From an uncultured Eubacteriales bacterium (GTDB lineage: Bacteria > Bacillota > Clostridia > Oscillospirales > Oscillospiraceae), in contig USEU01000023.1 of NCBI GenBank assembly GCA_900553805.1, forward strand, positions 1-28,464: a stretch of 28,464 nucleotides of DNA. The letters are read 5' to 3'. The notes beneath the pieces are model-generated. The model saw nothing but the letters and a program-made list of their open reading frames with translations. It searched no databases and was not told the origin of the DNA. Below, piece by piece: positions 1 to 7,287 of this stretch (its first letter is position 1; every line of letters starts with the position of its first letter). The position numbers and the translations under genes were made by a program.

Positions 1-1109
1 GCAAGCCTCTGCTGGAGTTCTCCGGCTCCTGCGCCGGCTGCGCCGAGACCAGCTATGCCCGCCTGGTGACCCAGCTGTTTGGCGATCGGATGTACATCTC
101 CAACGCCACCGGCTGCTCCTCCATCTGGGGCGGTCCCGCTGCCACCGCGCCCTACACCGTCAACGCCGAGGGCCACGGCCCCGCATGGGCAAACTCCCTG
201 TTTGAAGACAATGCCGAGCACGGCCTGGGCATGTACACCGCGCAGGCGGTCATCCGCGAGTCCCTGGCCAACAAGGTCAAGGCCGTCATGGAGAACACCG
301 AGGACGAGGCCCGCAAGGCTGCCTGCCAGACCTGGCTGGACACCTATGACGACGGTGAGGCCAACAAGGCTGCCACGAAGGCTCTGGTTGCCAACCTGGA
401 AGCCCATGTCTGCTGCGACACCGTGAAGGACATCCTGTCCAAGAAGGAATACCTGTCCAAGAAGTCCGTGTGGATCTTCGGCGGCGACGGCTGGGCCTAT
501 GATATCGGCTTCGGCGGCGTCGACCACGTGCTGGCCTCCAACAAGGACGTGAACGTGTTCGTCTTCGATACCGAGGTTTACTCCAACACCGGCGGACAGG
601 CCTCCAAGGCCTCCAACATCGGCCAGGTGGCCCAGTTCGCCGCCTCCGGCAAGGAGACCAAGAAGAAGTCCCTGTCCGAGATCGCCATGAGCTATGGCTA
701 CGTGTACGTGGCTCAGGTGGCCATGGGCGCCAACCCCGCTCAGACCATCAAGGCCATCACCGAGGCCGAGGCTTACCACGGTCCCTCCCTGATCATCGGC
801 TACGCCCCCTGCGAGATGCACTCCATCAAGGGCGGCATGACCAACTGCCAGGCCGAGATGAAGAAGGCCGTTGAGTGCGGCTACTGGAACCTGTTCCGCT
901 TCGATCCTGCCAAGCAGACCGGCAAGTTCACCCTGGACTCCAAGGCTCCCAAGGATGGCTACCAGGAGTTCCTGATGAACGAGGCCCGTTACAGCCGTCT
1001 GACCCGTGAGTTCCCCGCCCGCGCGACCGATCTGTTCGCCAAGAACGAGGCCGCCGCCAGGGAGCGCTATGAGCACCTGCTGAAGCTGGTCGAGATGTAC
1101 AAGGACTGA
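1..1109 (+). CDS. nifJ: Pyruvate:ferredoxin (flavodoxin) oxidoreductase, C-terminal part (5' end outside window)
   Basis: This enzyme oxidises pyruvate with CoA to acetyl-CoA and CO2 and passes electrons to ferredoxin; it is cytoplasmic and central to anaerobic fermentation. The reading frame is open from base 3 to the TGA ending at 1109, about 368 codons, which is the last third of a protein that normally has about 1170 residues. Visible are the proximal 4Fe-4S cysteine motif CAGC near the left edge, a further cluster cysteine in NATGCSS, the thiamine diphosphate/Mg motif starting GDGWAYD and continuing to YSNTGGQ, and the late cysteine in GYAPCEMH. The C-terminus ends shortly after the TPP domain without an added domain. 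A terminator hairpin follows at 1162-1196. The internal ATG at 66 is not the real start because homology runs to the window edge. Confidence 0.96.
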   Translation, partial: KPLLEFSGSCAGCAETSYARLVTQLFGDRMYISNATGCSSIWGGPAATAPYTVNAEGHGPAWANSLFEDNAEHGLGMYTAQAVIRESLANKVKAVMENTEDEARKAACQTWLDTYDDGEANKAATKALVANLEAHVCCDTVKDILSKKEYLSKKSVWIFGGDGWAYDIGFGGVDHVLASNKDVNVFVFDTEVYSNTGGQASKASNIGQVAQFAASGKETKKKSLSEIAMSYGYVYVAQVAMGANPAQTIKAITEAEAYHGPSLIIGYAPCEMHSIKGGMTNCQAEMKKAVECGYWNLFRFDPAKQTGKFTLDSKAPKDGYQEFLMNEARYSRLTREFPARATDLFAKNEAAARERYEHLLKLVEMYKD

Positions 1110-1161
1110 TTTTCAGTCACGCCTCCGGGCGGCATCCGTCAGGTAGATAATGAATGAAAAG

Positions 1162-1196
1162 CGCTGCTCGGTTACGATGACCGGGCAGCGTTTTTT
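1162..1196 (+). terminator. Rho-independent terminator after the PFOR gene
   Basis: A 10-bp stem (1162-1171 with 1181-1190, one G-T wobble) has a 9-nt loop and is followed by six T at 1191-1196. It lies 52 bp after the PFOR stop and just before the ribosome binding site of the next gene, so it should separate the two transcription units. Confidence 0.9.
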
Positions 1197-1223
1197 CGGA
1201 GCATGCGCATAGGAGGAGGATAT

Positions 1224-1982
1224 ATGGAAAAGCTATACGATCGTGCGGACATCTACGACCTGATTGAAAATGAGGACCGTGTCCATATCGTCCAGGACGA
1301 CTGGAAAGACCTTCTGGCGGGCCGGAAGGTCGAAACGCTCCTTGATGTGAGCATCGGGGCCGGTGCAATGACCCTGCCGGTGCAGGAATTAGGGGTTACG
1401 GTTTTCGGCTCTGATCTGAGCAACTCCATGCTGGAAAAGTGCCGGGAAAAGGCCGCGGCCAAGGGAACACCGCTGGAGCTGAAATGCTGCGATTTCCGGG
1501 ACCTCTCCGTCTGGGGCGACCGGCTGTTTGACTGCGTGGCCAGCACGGGGAACTCCCTGGGCTATGTGTCAAACGAGGACGTGGCTCATACCCTTTCCCA
1601 GATGGACGCCCACGTAAGGCCCGGCGGCTATCTCTGCTTTGATTCCCGCAATTGGGAGAAAATCCAGCGGGAAAAGCAGCGGTTTTACTTCTATAATCCC
1701 TTTTTCCATGACGGCACCAGGATCAACCTGATGCAGGTATGGGATCATAACCCGGACAGGAGCATCACCTTCAATCTGCTGTATACCTTCGAGCAAAATA
1801 ACAAGATCGTCCAAAAGGAAATCTTTGAGGAGCATTACCACCCCTTCCCCCTGGAGCTGGCCACAGCGAAGCTGCGGGAAATGGGCTACGGCGCTCCTGA
1901 GGTGAAGCCGGTTCCCTGCTTTTTCCCTGAAACGGATTTTTCAAAAATTGACTGGTATCGGATAATTGCCCAAAAGCAATAA
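1224..1982 (+). CDS. Class I SAM-dependent methyltransferase
   Basis: A 252-residue Rossmann-fold methyltransferase. Motif I is DVSIGAG at residues 41-47, the acidic residue that binds the SAM ribose is in FGSDLS around residue 64, and a later strand reads FDCVASTGNSLGY, as in Methyltransf_25/11-type enzymes. The C-terminal half (about 130-252) is beta-rich and resembles small-molecule or uncharacterised methyltransferases rather than RNA or DNA enzymes. The substrate cannot be read from the sequence. An in-frame ATG exists at 1203, but the strong AGGAGGAGG at 1211-1219 lies downstream of it and 4 bases before ATG 1224, so 1224 is taken as the start. It is followed after 28 bp by a small DUF3006-like gene that may be co-transcribed. 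Confidence 0.85.
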   Translation: MEKLYDRADIYDLIENEDRVHIVQDDWKDLLAGRKVETLLDVSIGAGAMTLPVQELGVTVFGSDLSNSMLEKCREKAAAKGTPLELKCCDFRDLSVWGDRLFDCVASTGNSLGYVSNEDVAHTLSQMDAHVRPGGYLCFDSRNWEKIQREKQRFYFYNPFFHDGTRINLMQVWDHNPDRSITFNLLYTFEQNNKIVQKEIFEEHYHPFPLELATAKLREMGYGAPEVKPVPCFFPETDFSKIDWYRIIAQKQ

Positions 1983-2010
1983 CCGCCGCCTGCCGAAAGG
2001 AGCACGCCCT

Positions 2011-2211
2011 ATGATTGACACCTGTACCGTCATCGATATTTCCGGCGACTACGCCATCATCCGCTACGACAGCACCGGTGCCGAGGGCCAGGTTGCACTG
2101 GCCCTTCTGCCCGAAAACCTGAACGTAGGCGACCGTCTGCGCCGGGAATTCTTCGACTACGAGAAAATCTGCCCCCCCGGCTCCCCCCTCGCGGGGGAGC
2201 CGGCAAAATGA
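2011..2211 (+). CDS. Small DUF3006-like protein, 66 aa
   Basis: A 66-residue protein with AAAGGAG at 1996-2002 correctly spaced before ATG 2011. The first 50 residues (IDISGDYAIIRYD, then ALLPENLNVGDRLR) have the look of the small beta-barrel DUF3006 family, which is found in Firmicutes and has no established function. The last dozen residues (PPGSPLAGEPAK) are encoded by a perfect 11-bp palindrome at 2177-2203, which suggests the tail was acquired from a dispersed GC-rich repeat that replaced the original C-terminus. An in-frame ATG at 1966 lies inside the preceding methyltransferase gene and has no ribosome binding site. Confidence 0.7.
   Translation: MIDTCTVIDISGDYAIIRYDSTGAEGQVALALLPENLNVGDRLRREFFDYEKICPPGSPLAGEPAK
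2177..2203. repeat. GC-rich perfect palindrome forming the 3' end of the DUF3006-like gene
   Basis: Bases 2177-2187 pair perfectly with 2193-2203 around a 5-nt loop (CTCGC). No T-run follows on either strand, so it is not a classical terminator. It is translated as the PGSPLAGEP tail of the 66-aa protein. The arrangement suits a short dispersed palindromic repeat of the REP type that ran into a coding end, but only one copy was seen in this window. Confidence 0.55.
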
Positions 2212-2292
2212 AAATACCACGGCAATTGCATGAATAATGGGGCGGTACGTTGAGTAGAACGCAGTCCGTGCTGTTGTCGCAGAAAAATGTAT

Positions 2293-2315
2293 TTACCCCT
2301 TGACATGGTAGGTAA
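2293..2315. promoter_or_regulatory. Operator-like site 1 (Rrf2/IscR-type) overlapping the -35 box
   Basis: A 23-bp site with the layout TTACC-n-n3-GACAT-GGT-n-GGTAA. The outer half-sites TTACC and GGTAA are inverted repeats; the inner left arm is degenerate because it coincides with the -35 hexamer. It has the same layout as site 2, exactly 40 bp downstream. Binding here should block RNA polymerase. Assignment to the Rrf2 regulator encoded at 5012 is inference from operon context. Confidence 0.65.
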
Positions 2316-2328
2316 ATTGTGGTATAAA
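2300..2328 (+). promoter_or_regulatory. SigA-type promoter of the cysK-nifS-iscU-Rrf2 operon
   Basis: A consensus -35 TTGACA at 2300-2305 is separated by exactly 17 bp from a -10 TATAAA at 2323-2328. Transcription would start near 2335, giving a leader of about 55 nt before cysK. The -35 lies inside one operator-like palindrome and the start point inside a second. Confidence 0.88.
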
Positions 2329-2332
2329 ATAT

Positions 2333-2355
2333 TTACCTACCGATATGGTCGGTAA
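2333..2355. promoter_or_regulatory. Operator-like site 2 (Rrf2/IscR-type) over the transcription start
   Basis: A 23-bp imperfect palindrome with arms TTACC-T-ACC and GGT-C-GGTAA around GATAT, 8 of 9 arm positions complementary. It covers the expected transcription start, 5 bp beyond the -10 box. Its ACC/GGT core resembles sites bound by Rrf2-family iron-sulfur or cysteine regulators. Its partner site 1 is 40 bp upstream, close to four helical turns, so both would lie on roughly the same DNA face. Confidence 0.72.
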
Positions 2356-2390
2356 TAAAGCGTACAAACAAGCGCAAAGGAGTGCTTACG

Positions 2391-3323
2391 ATGTCTAAAA
2401 TCTATACCTCCGCCGATCAGCTGATCGGCCATACGCCCCTGCTGGAGCTGACGAATACGGAAAAAAAGTACGGCCTGAAGGCCAGGCTCCTGGCCAAGGT
2501 GGAGTATTTTAACCCCGCCGGTTCCGTGAAGGACCGGGTAGCGAAAATGATGCTGGACGATGCCGAGGCCGCCGGGATCCTGAAGCCCGACTCCACCATC
2601 ATTGAGCCCACCAGCGGCAACACCGGCATCGGTCTTGCCTCCATTGCCGCCGCCCGTGGCTATAAGATCATCATCGTCATGCCCGACACCATGAGCGTAG
2701 AGCGCCGCCAGCTGATGAAGGCCTACGGGGCCGAGCTGGTGCTTACCCCCGGTGCCCAGGGTATGTCCGGGGCCATTGCCAAGGCCGACGAACTGGCCAA
2801 GGAAATCCCCGGCAGCTTCATCCCCTCTCAGTTCACCAACCCCTCCAACCCCAAGGCGCACTACACCACCACCGGCCCCGAGATCTGGGCGGATACCGAT
2901 GGCCAGGTGGATTGCTTTGTGGCAGGCGTGGGCACCGGCGGGACCGTCACCGGCGTGGGCCAGTTTCTGAAGGGTAAGAAGAAGGATGTGAAGGTCGTGG
3001 CCGTGGAGCCCGCCTCCTCCCCCGTCCTTTCCCAGGGCCATGGCGGCCCCCACAAGATTCAGGGCATCGGCGCGGGCTTCGTGCCCAAGGTGCTGGACAC
3101 CTCCATTTACGATGAGATCATCCCCATCACCAACGAGGACGCCTTTGCCGCGGGCCGGGACATCGGCCGCACCGAGGGGATCCTGGTGGGCATCTCCTCC
3201 GGCGCTGCGGTCCACGCCGCCATTGAAGTCGCGAAGCGGCCCGAAAACAAGGGCAAGACCATTGTGGTCCTGCTGCCCGACACCGGCGACCGCTATCTCT
3301 CCAGCCCCATGTTTGCAGAATAA
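2391..3323 (+). CDS. cysK: Cysteine synthase A (O-acetylserine sulfhydrylase)
   Basis: A PLP enzyme that makes L-cysteine from O-acetylserine and sulfide in the cytoplasm; 310 residues, the usual length. The PLP lysine is K47 in NPAGSVKDR, the substrate loop TSGNTG is at 74-79, the phosphate-binding glycine loop reads GTGGTVTG, and the C-terminal part has the SSGAA and LPDTGDRY segments typical of CysK. AAAGGAG at 2376-2382 precedes ATG 2391 by 8 bases; an in-frame GTG at 2382 overlaps that Shine-Dalgarno sequence and is rejected. It is the first gene of an operon with nifS, iscU and an Rrf2 regulator, so the cysteine it makes can feed the desulfurase encoded 27 bp downstream. Confidence 0.95.
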   Translation: MSKIYTSADQLIGHTPLLELTNTEKKYGLKARLLAKVEYFNPAGSVKDRVAKMMLDDAEAAGILKPDSTIIEPTSGNTGIGLASIAAARGYKIIIVMPDTMSVERRQLMKAYGAELVLTPGAQGMSGAIAKADELAKEIPGSFIPSQFTNPSNPKAHYTTTGPEIWADTDGQVDCFVAGVGTGGTVTGVGQFLKGKKKDVKVVAVEPASSPVLSQGHGGPHKIQGIGAGFVPKVLDTSIYDEIIPITNEDAFAAGRDIGRTEGILVGISSGAAVHAAIEVAKRPENKGKTIVVLLPDTGDRYLSSPMFAE

Positions 3324-3350
3324 GAAAGCGTATATAGAAAGGAAACAGCA

Positions 3351-4541
3351 ATGATTTACGCAGATAATGCCGCCACCACCAAGATGTGTCCGGCGGCCAT
3401 CGAGGCCATGACCAAGTGCATGGAAGAAAATTACGGCAACCCCTCCAGCCTGTATTCCGTGGGTCAGCGGGCGAGAGAGGCGCTGGAGGATGCCCGGGAG
3501 CGTATCGCGAAGTGCCTCGGCTGCACCCCCAGGGAGATCACCTTTACCTCCGGCGGCAGCGAGGCAGACAACCAGGCCATCTTCTCCGCCGCCAAGCTGG
3601 GCGCAAGAAAGGGCAAGAAGCACATCGTCTCCACCGCCTTTGAGCATCACGCGGTGCTGCACACCCTGGACAAGCTGAAGCAGCAAGGCTTTGAGATCAC
3701 CCTGCTGGATGTGCACAGCAATGGCATCGTCACCCCCGAGCAGGTGCGCGACGCCATCCGGGAGGATACCTGCCTCGTCAGCATCATGTTCGCCAACAAC
3801 GAGATCGGCACCGTTCAGCCCATTGCGGAGATCGGCGCGGTCTGCCGGGAGAAGGGCGTGCTGTTCCACACCGACGCCGTGCAGGCCGTGGGCCACATCC
3901 GGGTGAATGTGGCGGAGCAGAACATCGACATGCTCTCCCTCTCCGCCCACAAGTTCCACGGGCCCAAGGGCATCGGCGTGCTGTATGCCAAGCGGGGCAT
4001 CGCGCTGGACAGCCTGATCAACGGCGGCGCCCAGGAGCGGGGCAAACGGGCCGGTACGGAAAATCTGCCCGCCATCGTGGGCATGGCCGCGGCGCTGGAG
4101 CAGGCCACCGCAAGGCTTGACGACTACGCCGCCAAGCTCATCCCACTGCGCGATAAGCTGATCGCGGGGCTGGACCGTATCCCGTACAGCGAGCTGAACG
4201 GCGACCGGGGCCACCGGCTGCCCGCCACGGTGAACTTCTGCTTCGAGGGCATCGAGGGCGAGTCCCTGCTCCTGCTGCTGGATGACAAGGGCATCTGCGC
4301 CTCCTCCGGCTCCGCCTGTACCTCCGGCAGCCTGGATCCCAGCCATGTGCTGCTGGCCATCGGCAGGCCCCACGAGGTGGCCCACGGCTCCCTGCGCCTG
4401 TCCCTGGGCGACGATGTGACGGAAGCAGACATCGATTATATCATCCAGGCCGTCACCGAGGTGGTGACCTACCTTCGCAACATGTCCCCGTTCTGGCGGG
4501 ATCTGGTAAACGGCAAGCGGCCTCACGTATTCGCAGAATAA
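3351..4541 (+). CDS. nifS: Cysteine desulfurase (NifS/IscS family)
   Basis: A PLP enzyme that removes sulfur from cysteine as a persulfide and hands it to the scaffold IscU; 396 residues. The start YADNAATT, the PLP histidine in FEHHAVLHT, the aspartate in FHTDAVQ, the PLP lysine K201 in SAHKFHGPKG and the persulfide cysteine C323 in SSGSACTSG are all present. The C-terminal loop around C323 has the group I (NifS/IscS) form SACTSGSLDPSHVL rather than the SufS form. GAAAGGAAA lies before ATG 3351. It sits directly between cysK and iscU in one transcription unit, consistent with a dedicated Fe-S supply role. NifS and IscS are hard to separate by sequence; no nitrogen-fixation genes are visible, so housekeeping Fe-S assembly is favoured. 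Confidence 0.95.
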   Translation: MIYADNAATTKMCPAAIEAMTKCMEENYGNPSSLYSVGQRAREALEDARERIAKCLGCTPREITFTSGGSEADNQAIFSAAKLGARKGKKHIVSTAFEHHAVLHTLDKLKQQGFEITLLDVHSNGIVTPEQVRDAIREDTCLVSIMFANNEIGTVQPIAEIGAVCREKGVLFHTDAVQAVGHIRVNVAEQNIDMLSLSAHKFHGPKGIGVLYAKRGIALDSLINGGAQERGKRAGTENLPAIVGMAAALEQATARLDDYAAKLIPLRDKLIAGLDRIPYSELNGDRGHRLPATVNFCFEGIEGESLLLLLDDKGICASSGSACTSGSLDPSHVLLAIGRPHEVAHGSLRLSLGDDVTEADIDYIIQAVTEVVTYLRNMSPFWRDLVNGKRPHVFAE

Positions 4542-4555
4542 GGAGAAATGAAAAA

Positions 4556-4987
4556 ATGGCACTGTACAGTGAAAAAGTAATGGATCATTTCCGCAATCCC
4601 CGGAATGTCGGCGTGATCGAAAACGCCGACGGCGTGGGCGAGGTGGGCAACCCCGTCTGCGGCGATATCATGAAGATCTACCTGAAAATCGACAACGACA
4701 TCATCACCGATGTAAAATTTGAGACCTTTGGCTGCGGCAGCGCCATCGCCTCCAGCTCCATGGCCACCGAGATGATCAAGGGTAAGCCCGTCTCCGAGGC
4801 CCTGAAGGTGACCAACAAGGCCGTTACCGAGGCGCTGGACGGCCTGCCCGCCCACAAGCTCCATTGCTCCGTGCTGGCGGAGGAGGCCATCAAAAAGGCT
4901 TTGCAGGACTACTACGAGCGCCATGGCATCGAGTATGACCACAGCCAGTTCCCGGACTGCGAGAGCTGCGCCCACTGTCATGTGTGA
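4556..4987 (+). CDS. iscU: Fe-S cluster assembly scaffold IscU/NifU N-domain type
   Basis: A 143-residue scaffold on which NifS-derived sulfur and iron are built into Fe-S clusters. The three conserved cluster ligands are present: C35 in NPVCGD, C60 in FGCGSAIASS and C104 in LHCSVLAEEA, which is the partner recognised by the desulfurase. It is longer than E. coli IscU by an acidic, cysteine-rich tail in which C135, C138 and C141 form CESCAHC. Such a tail could bind metal or a cluster, but its role is not known to me. AAGGAG lies just after the nifS stop, 14 bp upstream of this start. An overlapping ATG at 4548 is out of frame. Confidence 0.94.
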   Translation: MALYSEKVMDHFRNPRNVGVIENADGVGEVGNPVCGDIMKIYLKIDNDIITDVKFETFGCGSAIASSSMATEMIKGKPVSEALKVTNKAVTEALDGLPAHKLHCSVLAEEAIKKALQDYYERHGIEYDHSQFPDCESCAHCHV

Positions 4988-5011
4988 CCGGCGCGGAAGC
5001 GAGGAACGCCC

Positions 5012-5413
5012 ATGTTGATTTCGTCTCGCGGCCGCTACGCCCTGCGGGTGATGATCGACCTGGCGGAGCATGACGACGGCGCGTATATCCCCATGAAGGA
5101 GGTCGCCCAGCGGCAGGATATTTCCCTGAAATATCTGGAGCGCATCCTGCCCATCCTGGTGTCCGCCAAATTGGTGGAGGGGCTCCACGGCAAGGGCGGC
5201 GGCTACCGGCTGACCCGAAAGCCGGAGGACTACCGCATCAGCGAGATCCTGCGCCTGACGGAGGGGGATCTGGCCCCGGTGGCCTGTCTGGAATGCAACG
5301 CGGAGAAATGCAAGCGCACGGCGGAGTGCCGCACCCTGCCCATGTGGATGGAACTGAACCGCCGGGTAAACGAATACCTGGACAGCGTGACCATCGCGGA
5401 TCTAATGAAATAG
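5012..5413 (+). CDS. Rrf2-family transcriptional regulator (IscR/CymR-like)
   Basis: A 133-residue winged-helix regulator. The N-terminus LISSRGRYALRVMIDLA, the recognition helix around ISLKYLERIL (37-46) and the wing GKGGGYRL (60-67) are diagnostic of Rrf2. Four cysteines, C92, C95, C100 and C106, occupy the region where IscR holds its Fe-S cluster; the spacing differs slightly from the C92/C98/C104 of E. coli IscR, but cluster sensing is plausible. CymR-type regulators that sense cysteine synthase usually lack such cysteines, so this one looks IscR-like although it is linked to cysK. It is the last gene of the cysK-nifS-iscU operon and probably represses that operon through the two sites at 2293-2355 (inference). 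Confidence 0.92.
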   Translation: MLISSRGRYALRVMIDLAEHDDGAYIPMKEVAQRQDISLKYLERILPILVSAKLVEGLHGKGGGYRLTRKPEDYRISEILRLTEGDLAPVACLECNAEKCKRTAECRTLPMWMELNRRVNEYLDSVTIADLMK

Positions 5414-5427
5414 CAGGCATTGCAAAA

Positions 5428-5461
5428 GGCTGCTTCCCGAAATGGGAGGCAGCCCTTTTTT
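5428..5461. terminator. Terminator of the cysK operon, possibly shared with the convergent lyase gene
   Basis: An 11-bp stem (5428-5438 with 5444-5454, one T-G wobble) with loop GAAAT is followed by a T-run at 5456-5461. On the minus strand a shorter T4 follows, so it may also stop the convergent gene that ends at 5465. Confidence 0.93.
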
Positions 5462-5464
5462 ACG

Positions 5465-6505
5465 TTACGAAAGCAGCCGCGTCAGGTCCGCGCAGAGCCT
5501 TTCCACGTTTTCCGGCTTTGTTGCCCAGCTGGTGCAGAAGCGGACGGCCCGGTGGGTGTCGTCCACCCGCTCCTGCTCACTGAATACGTAGGTTTTGGCC
5601 AGCTCTGTCAGCACCGCGTCCGGCAGGATGGGGAAGAGCTGGTTGGTGGTGCTGTCCACCAGGAAGGGGACGCCCAGCGCCTTGAGTGCGGCGCGGAGCC
5701 GGTCGGCCAGGCGGTCGGCATGGGCGGCAATGGTTTCATAGAGATCGTCCTGCATCAGCGCGTCAAACTGAACGCCCAGCAGCCTTCCCTTAGCCAGCAT
5801 GCCGCCGTGCTGCTTGATGAGATAACGGAAATCCTCTTTGATGGCCGGATTGCAGATGACCACCGCCTCGCCGAAGAGCGCACCCACCTTGGTGCCGCCG
5901 ATGTAAAACACATCGCACAGCCGGGCCAGGTCGCCCATGGTCACGTCGCTGCCCCGGGCTGCCAGGCCGTAGCCCAGCCTGGCCCCGTCCAGGAACAGAT
6001 ACAGCCCCAGCTCCCGGCAAGCATCCGACAGCTCTTCCAGCTCCCGGCGGGTATACAGGGTGCCCAGCTCCGTGGGATGGGAGATGTACACCAGCTTGGG
6101 CTGGACGGTGTGCTCAAAGGAGCTGCTGGCATAGTGCTCCCGGACGGTGCGGCGCACCTGCGCGGCGGTGAGCTTGCCGTCGTGGTTCGGGACCCACAGC
6201 ACCTTGTGGCCGGTGGCCTCCACCGCGCCGGTCTCGTGGACATTGATGTGAGCGGTATCCGCCCCCAGCGCCCCCTGGTGGGGGCGCAGCGCCGCGTCGA
6301 TCACCGTCAGATTGGCCTGGGTGCCGCCCACCAGGAAGTGAACGTCAATGTCCTCCCGGCCGCATTTTGCCCTGATTTTGGCCGCGGCAGCAGAGCAGTA
6401 TTCGTCCTCGCCATAGCCCAGGGCCTGCTCCATGTTGGTGGCGATCAGCCGCTCCAGCACTTTTTCATGGCAGCCCTCGCTGTAATCATTGTTGAAATAG
6501 ATCAT
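5465..6505 (-). CDS. Low-specificity L-threonine aldolase / beta-eliminating lyase family PLP enzyme
   Basis: A 346-residue fold-type I PLP enzyme of the family that cleaves L-threonine or allo-threonine to glycine and acetaldehyde. Seen are the N-terminal NDYSEGCHEKV, the ring-stacking region HETGAVEATGHK (90-101), the PLP aspartate in LFLDGARLGYG (D173) and the Schiff-base lysine K206 in YIGGTKVGALFGE. The length fits the family. GGAG lies about 9 bases before ATG 6505. The start codon overlaps the stop of an upstream GGDEF remnant (ATGA), so the two were once a translationally coupled pair. Other beta-eliminating lyases (tyrosine phenol-lyase type) are larger and less similar. Confidence is high for the family and moderate for the exact substrate. 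Confidence 0.85.
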   Translation of the reverse strand: MIYFNNDYSEGCHEKVLERLIATNMEQALGYGEDEYCSAAAAKIRAKCGREDIDVHFLVGGTQANLTVIDAALRPHQGALGADTAHINVHETGAVEATGHKVLWVPNHDGKLTAAQVRRTVREHYASSSFEHTVQPKLVYISHPTELGTLYTRRELEELSDACRELGLYLFLDGARLGYGLAARGSDVTMGDLARLCDVFYIGGTKVGALFGEAVVICNPAIKEDFRYLIKQHGGMLAKGRLLGVQFDALMQDDLYETIAAHADRLADRLRAALKALGVPFLVDSTTNQLFPILPDAVLTELAKTYVFSEQERVDDTHRAVRFCTSWATKPENVERLCADLTRLLS

Positions 6506-6817
6506 GTTCCGCGCTCCTTCATTTTCTTTTTTGTTCCGTACATGCTGTCGTCCGCCTGGCGGAGCAGCTGCTGCAGATCCTTATCCGCCCCCTCGGCCCA
6601 GGCACAGCCCATGGCCGCCGAAATGGGGAGGTCGCTCCCGGCGGCCGCCATCCACGGCGAATATTTCGGTGCCATCCACCGCCACCCGATAGCGCTTCCA
6701 GTGGGACTGGAGCAGCATGACCTGGGGCTCCTCCCCCTGGGGCAGCGCGCCGGTGAAGCACACTGCCCCCGTGCTGTCCTGCTCCTCCTGGGTCCATGTG
6801 CCCTCCGGGGCGGGACT
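6502..6817 (-). pseudogene. Decayed GGDEF-domain (diguanylate cyclase-like) gene
   Basis: On the minus strand the last 40 or so codons (about 6635 down to the TGA at 6502-6504) read like the end of a GGDEF domain: ISAAMGCAW, then LQQLLRQADDSMYGTKKKM. Immediately upstream, in another frame, an open stretch from about 6817 to 6640 reads FTGALPQGEEPQVMLLQSHW and RVAVDGTEIFAVDGG, resembling the extracytoplasmic sensor start of large membrane GGDEF proteins. The membrane segments and the GGDEF active site are missing, so an internal deletion plus frameshift appears to have joined the two ends. No functional product is expected. The remnant ends in a 4-bp ATGA overlap with the lyase gene, whose transcription may still start at the promoter at 6818-6846. 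Confidence 0.55.
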
Positions 6818-6846
6818 ATTCTATCATAAAATTACCGCTTTGTACA
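6818..6846 (-). promoter_or_regulatory. Possible promoter for the GGDEF remnant and lyase gene
   Basis: On the minus strand TGTACA (6841-6846) is followed after 17 bp by TAGAAT (6818-6823). Both hexamers match consensus only in part. It would give the lyase a leader of about 300 nt through the remnant. Confidence 0.4.
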
Positions 6847-6933
6847 TAGGCTGCCCCGTGCGCCGGCGGCGAATTCATAATCCTCACCGTCCCTGAATAG
6901 GCTAGGACAGCACACAGCATCGGAGGTCAGGAT

Positions 6934-7191
6934 ATGACAGAGCAAATTGAAAAGCGAGCCTGTGAACTGGCTGTGTACATCATTGAAACGGGTGCCACCG
7001 TCCGCGCCGCCGCGCGGCATTTCGGCATCTCCAAATCCACCGTACACAAGGACATTGCCTTTCGGCTCCGGCGGCTGAACCCCACACTGTATGGGGCGGC
7101 CCGAGCCGTGCTGGATAAAAACAAGCAGGAGCGCCACATCCGCGGCGGGATGGCCACCCGGGAAAAGTATGCCAGACGGCATTCCCAATAA
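6934..7191 (+). CDS. spoIIID: Sporulation transcription factor SpoIIID
   Basis: An 85-residue DNA-binding protein that acts in the mother cell of sporulating Firmicutes after SigE and before SigK. The sequence follows B. subtilis SpoIIID closely: ERxCELAVYIIETGATVRxAA, the helix-turn-helix FGISKSTVHKD (about 31-41), RLRRLNP, and the basic C-terminal helix ERHIRGGMATREKY that makes extra DNA contacts. GGAGGT at 6922-6927 is 6 bases before ATG 6934. It stands alone between two gene remnants. A SigE-type promoter was looked for upstream and could not be assigned with confidence. This gene is the best evidence that the host forms endospores. Confidence 0.95.
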   Translation: MTEQIEKRACELAVYIIETGATVRAAARHFGISKSTVHKDIAFRLRRLNPTLYGAARAVLDKNKQERHIRGGMATREKYARRHSQ

Positions 7192-7242
7192 CGCTCCGCC
7201 TCCGGGCCCCATGAAACGTGCCCGGCAGCCGAGCGAAAATTT

Positions 7243-7266
7243 GGGCGCGTTGCGAACAACGCACCC
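7243..7266. terminator. Hairpin between spoIIID and the dehydrogenase remnant
   Basis: A 10-bp stem (7243-7252 with 7257-7266) with a 4-nt loop. The single non-Watson-Crick position is C-A in plus-strand RNA but G-U in minus-strand RNA, so the structure is better as a minus-strand terminator, followed there by AAATTTT. It probably ended the dehydrogenase gene of which only the 3' end is left. Confidence 0.55.
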
Positions 7267-7287
7267 ATTTTCACGGCATTGGAACCA

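Noticed and set aside
2212..2390. SAM or cysteine-related riboswitch before cysK
   Set aside because: The transcription start near 2335 leaves about 55 nt; the palindromes are placed like protein operators.
2337..4562. A 741-codon open frame on the minus strand opposite cysK and nifS
   Set aside because: It is antisense to two genes with intact catalytic motifs, is rich in Gly/His/Asp/Val runs typical of the mirror of GC-rich codons, and has no domain pattern.
5420..6829. A 469-codon plus-strand open frame opposite the threonine-aldolase-like gene
   Set aside because: Runs through a terminator and is the mirror of a well-supported PLP enzyme.
6847..6933. SigE-dependent promoter before spoIIID
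   Set aside because: AT-rich candidates around 6871-6896 do not fit the -35/-10 spacing well enough to call.
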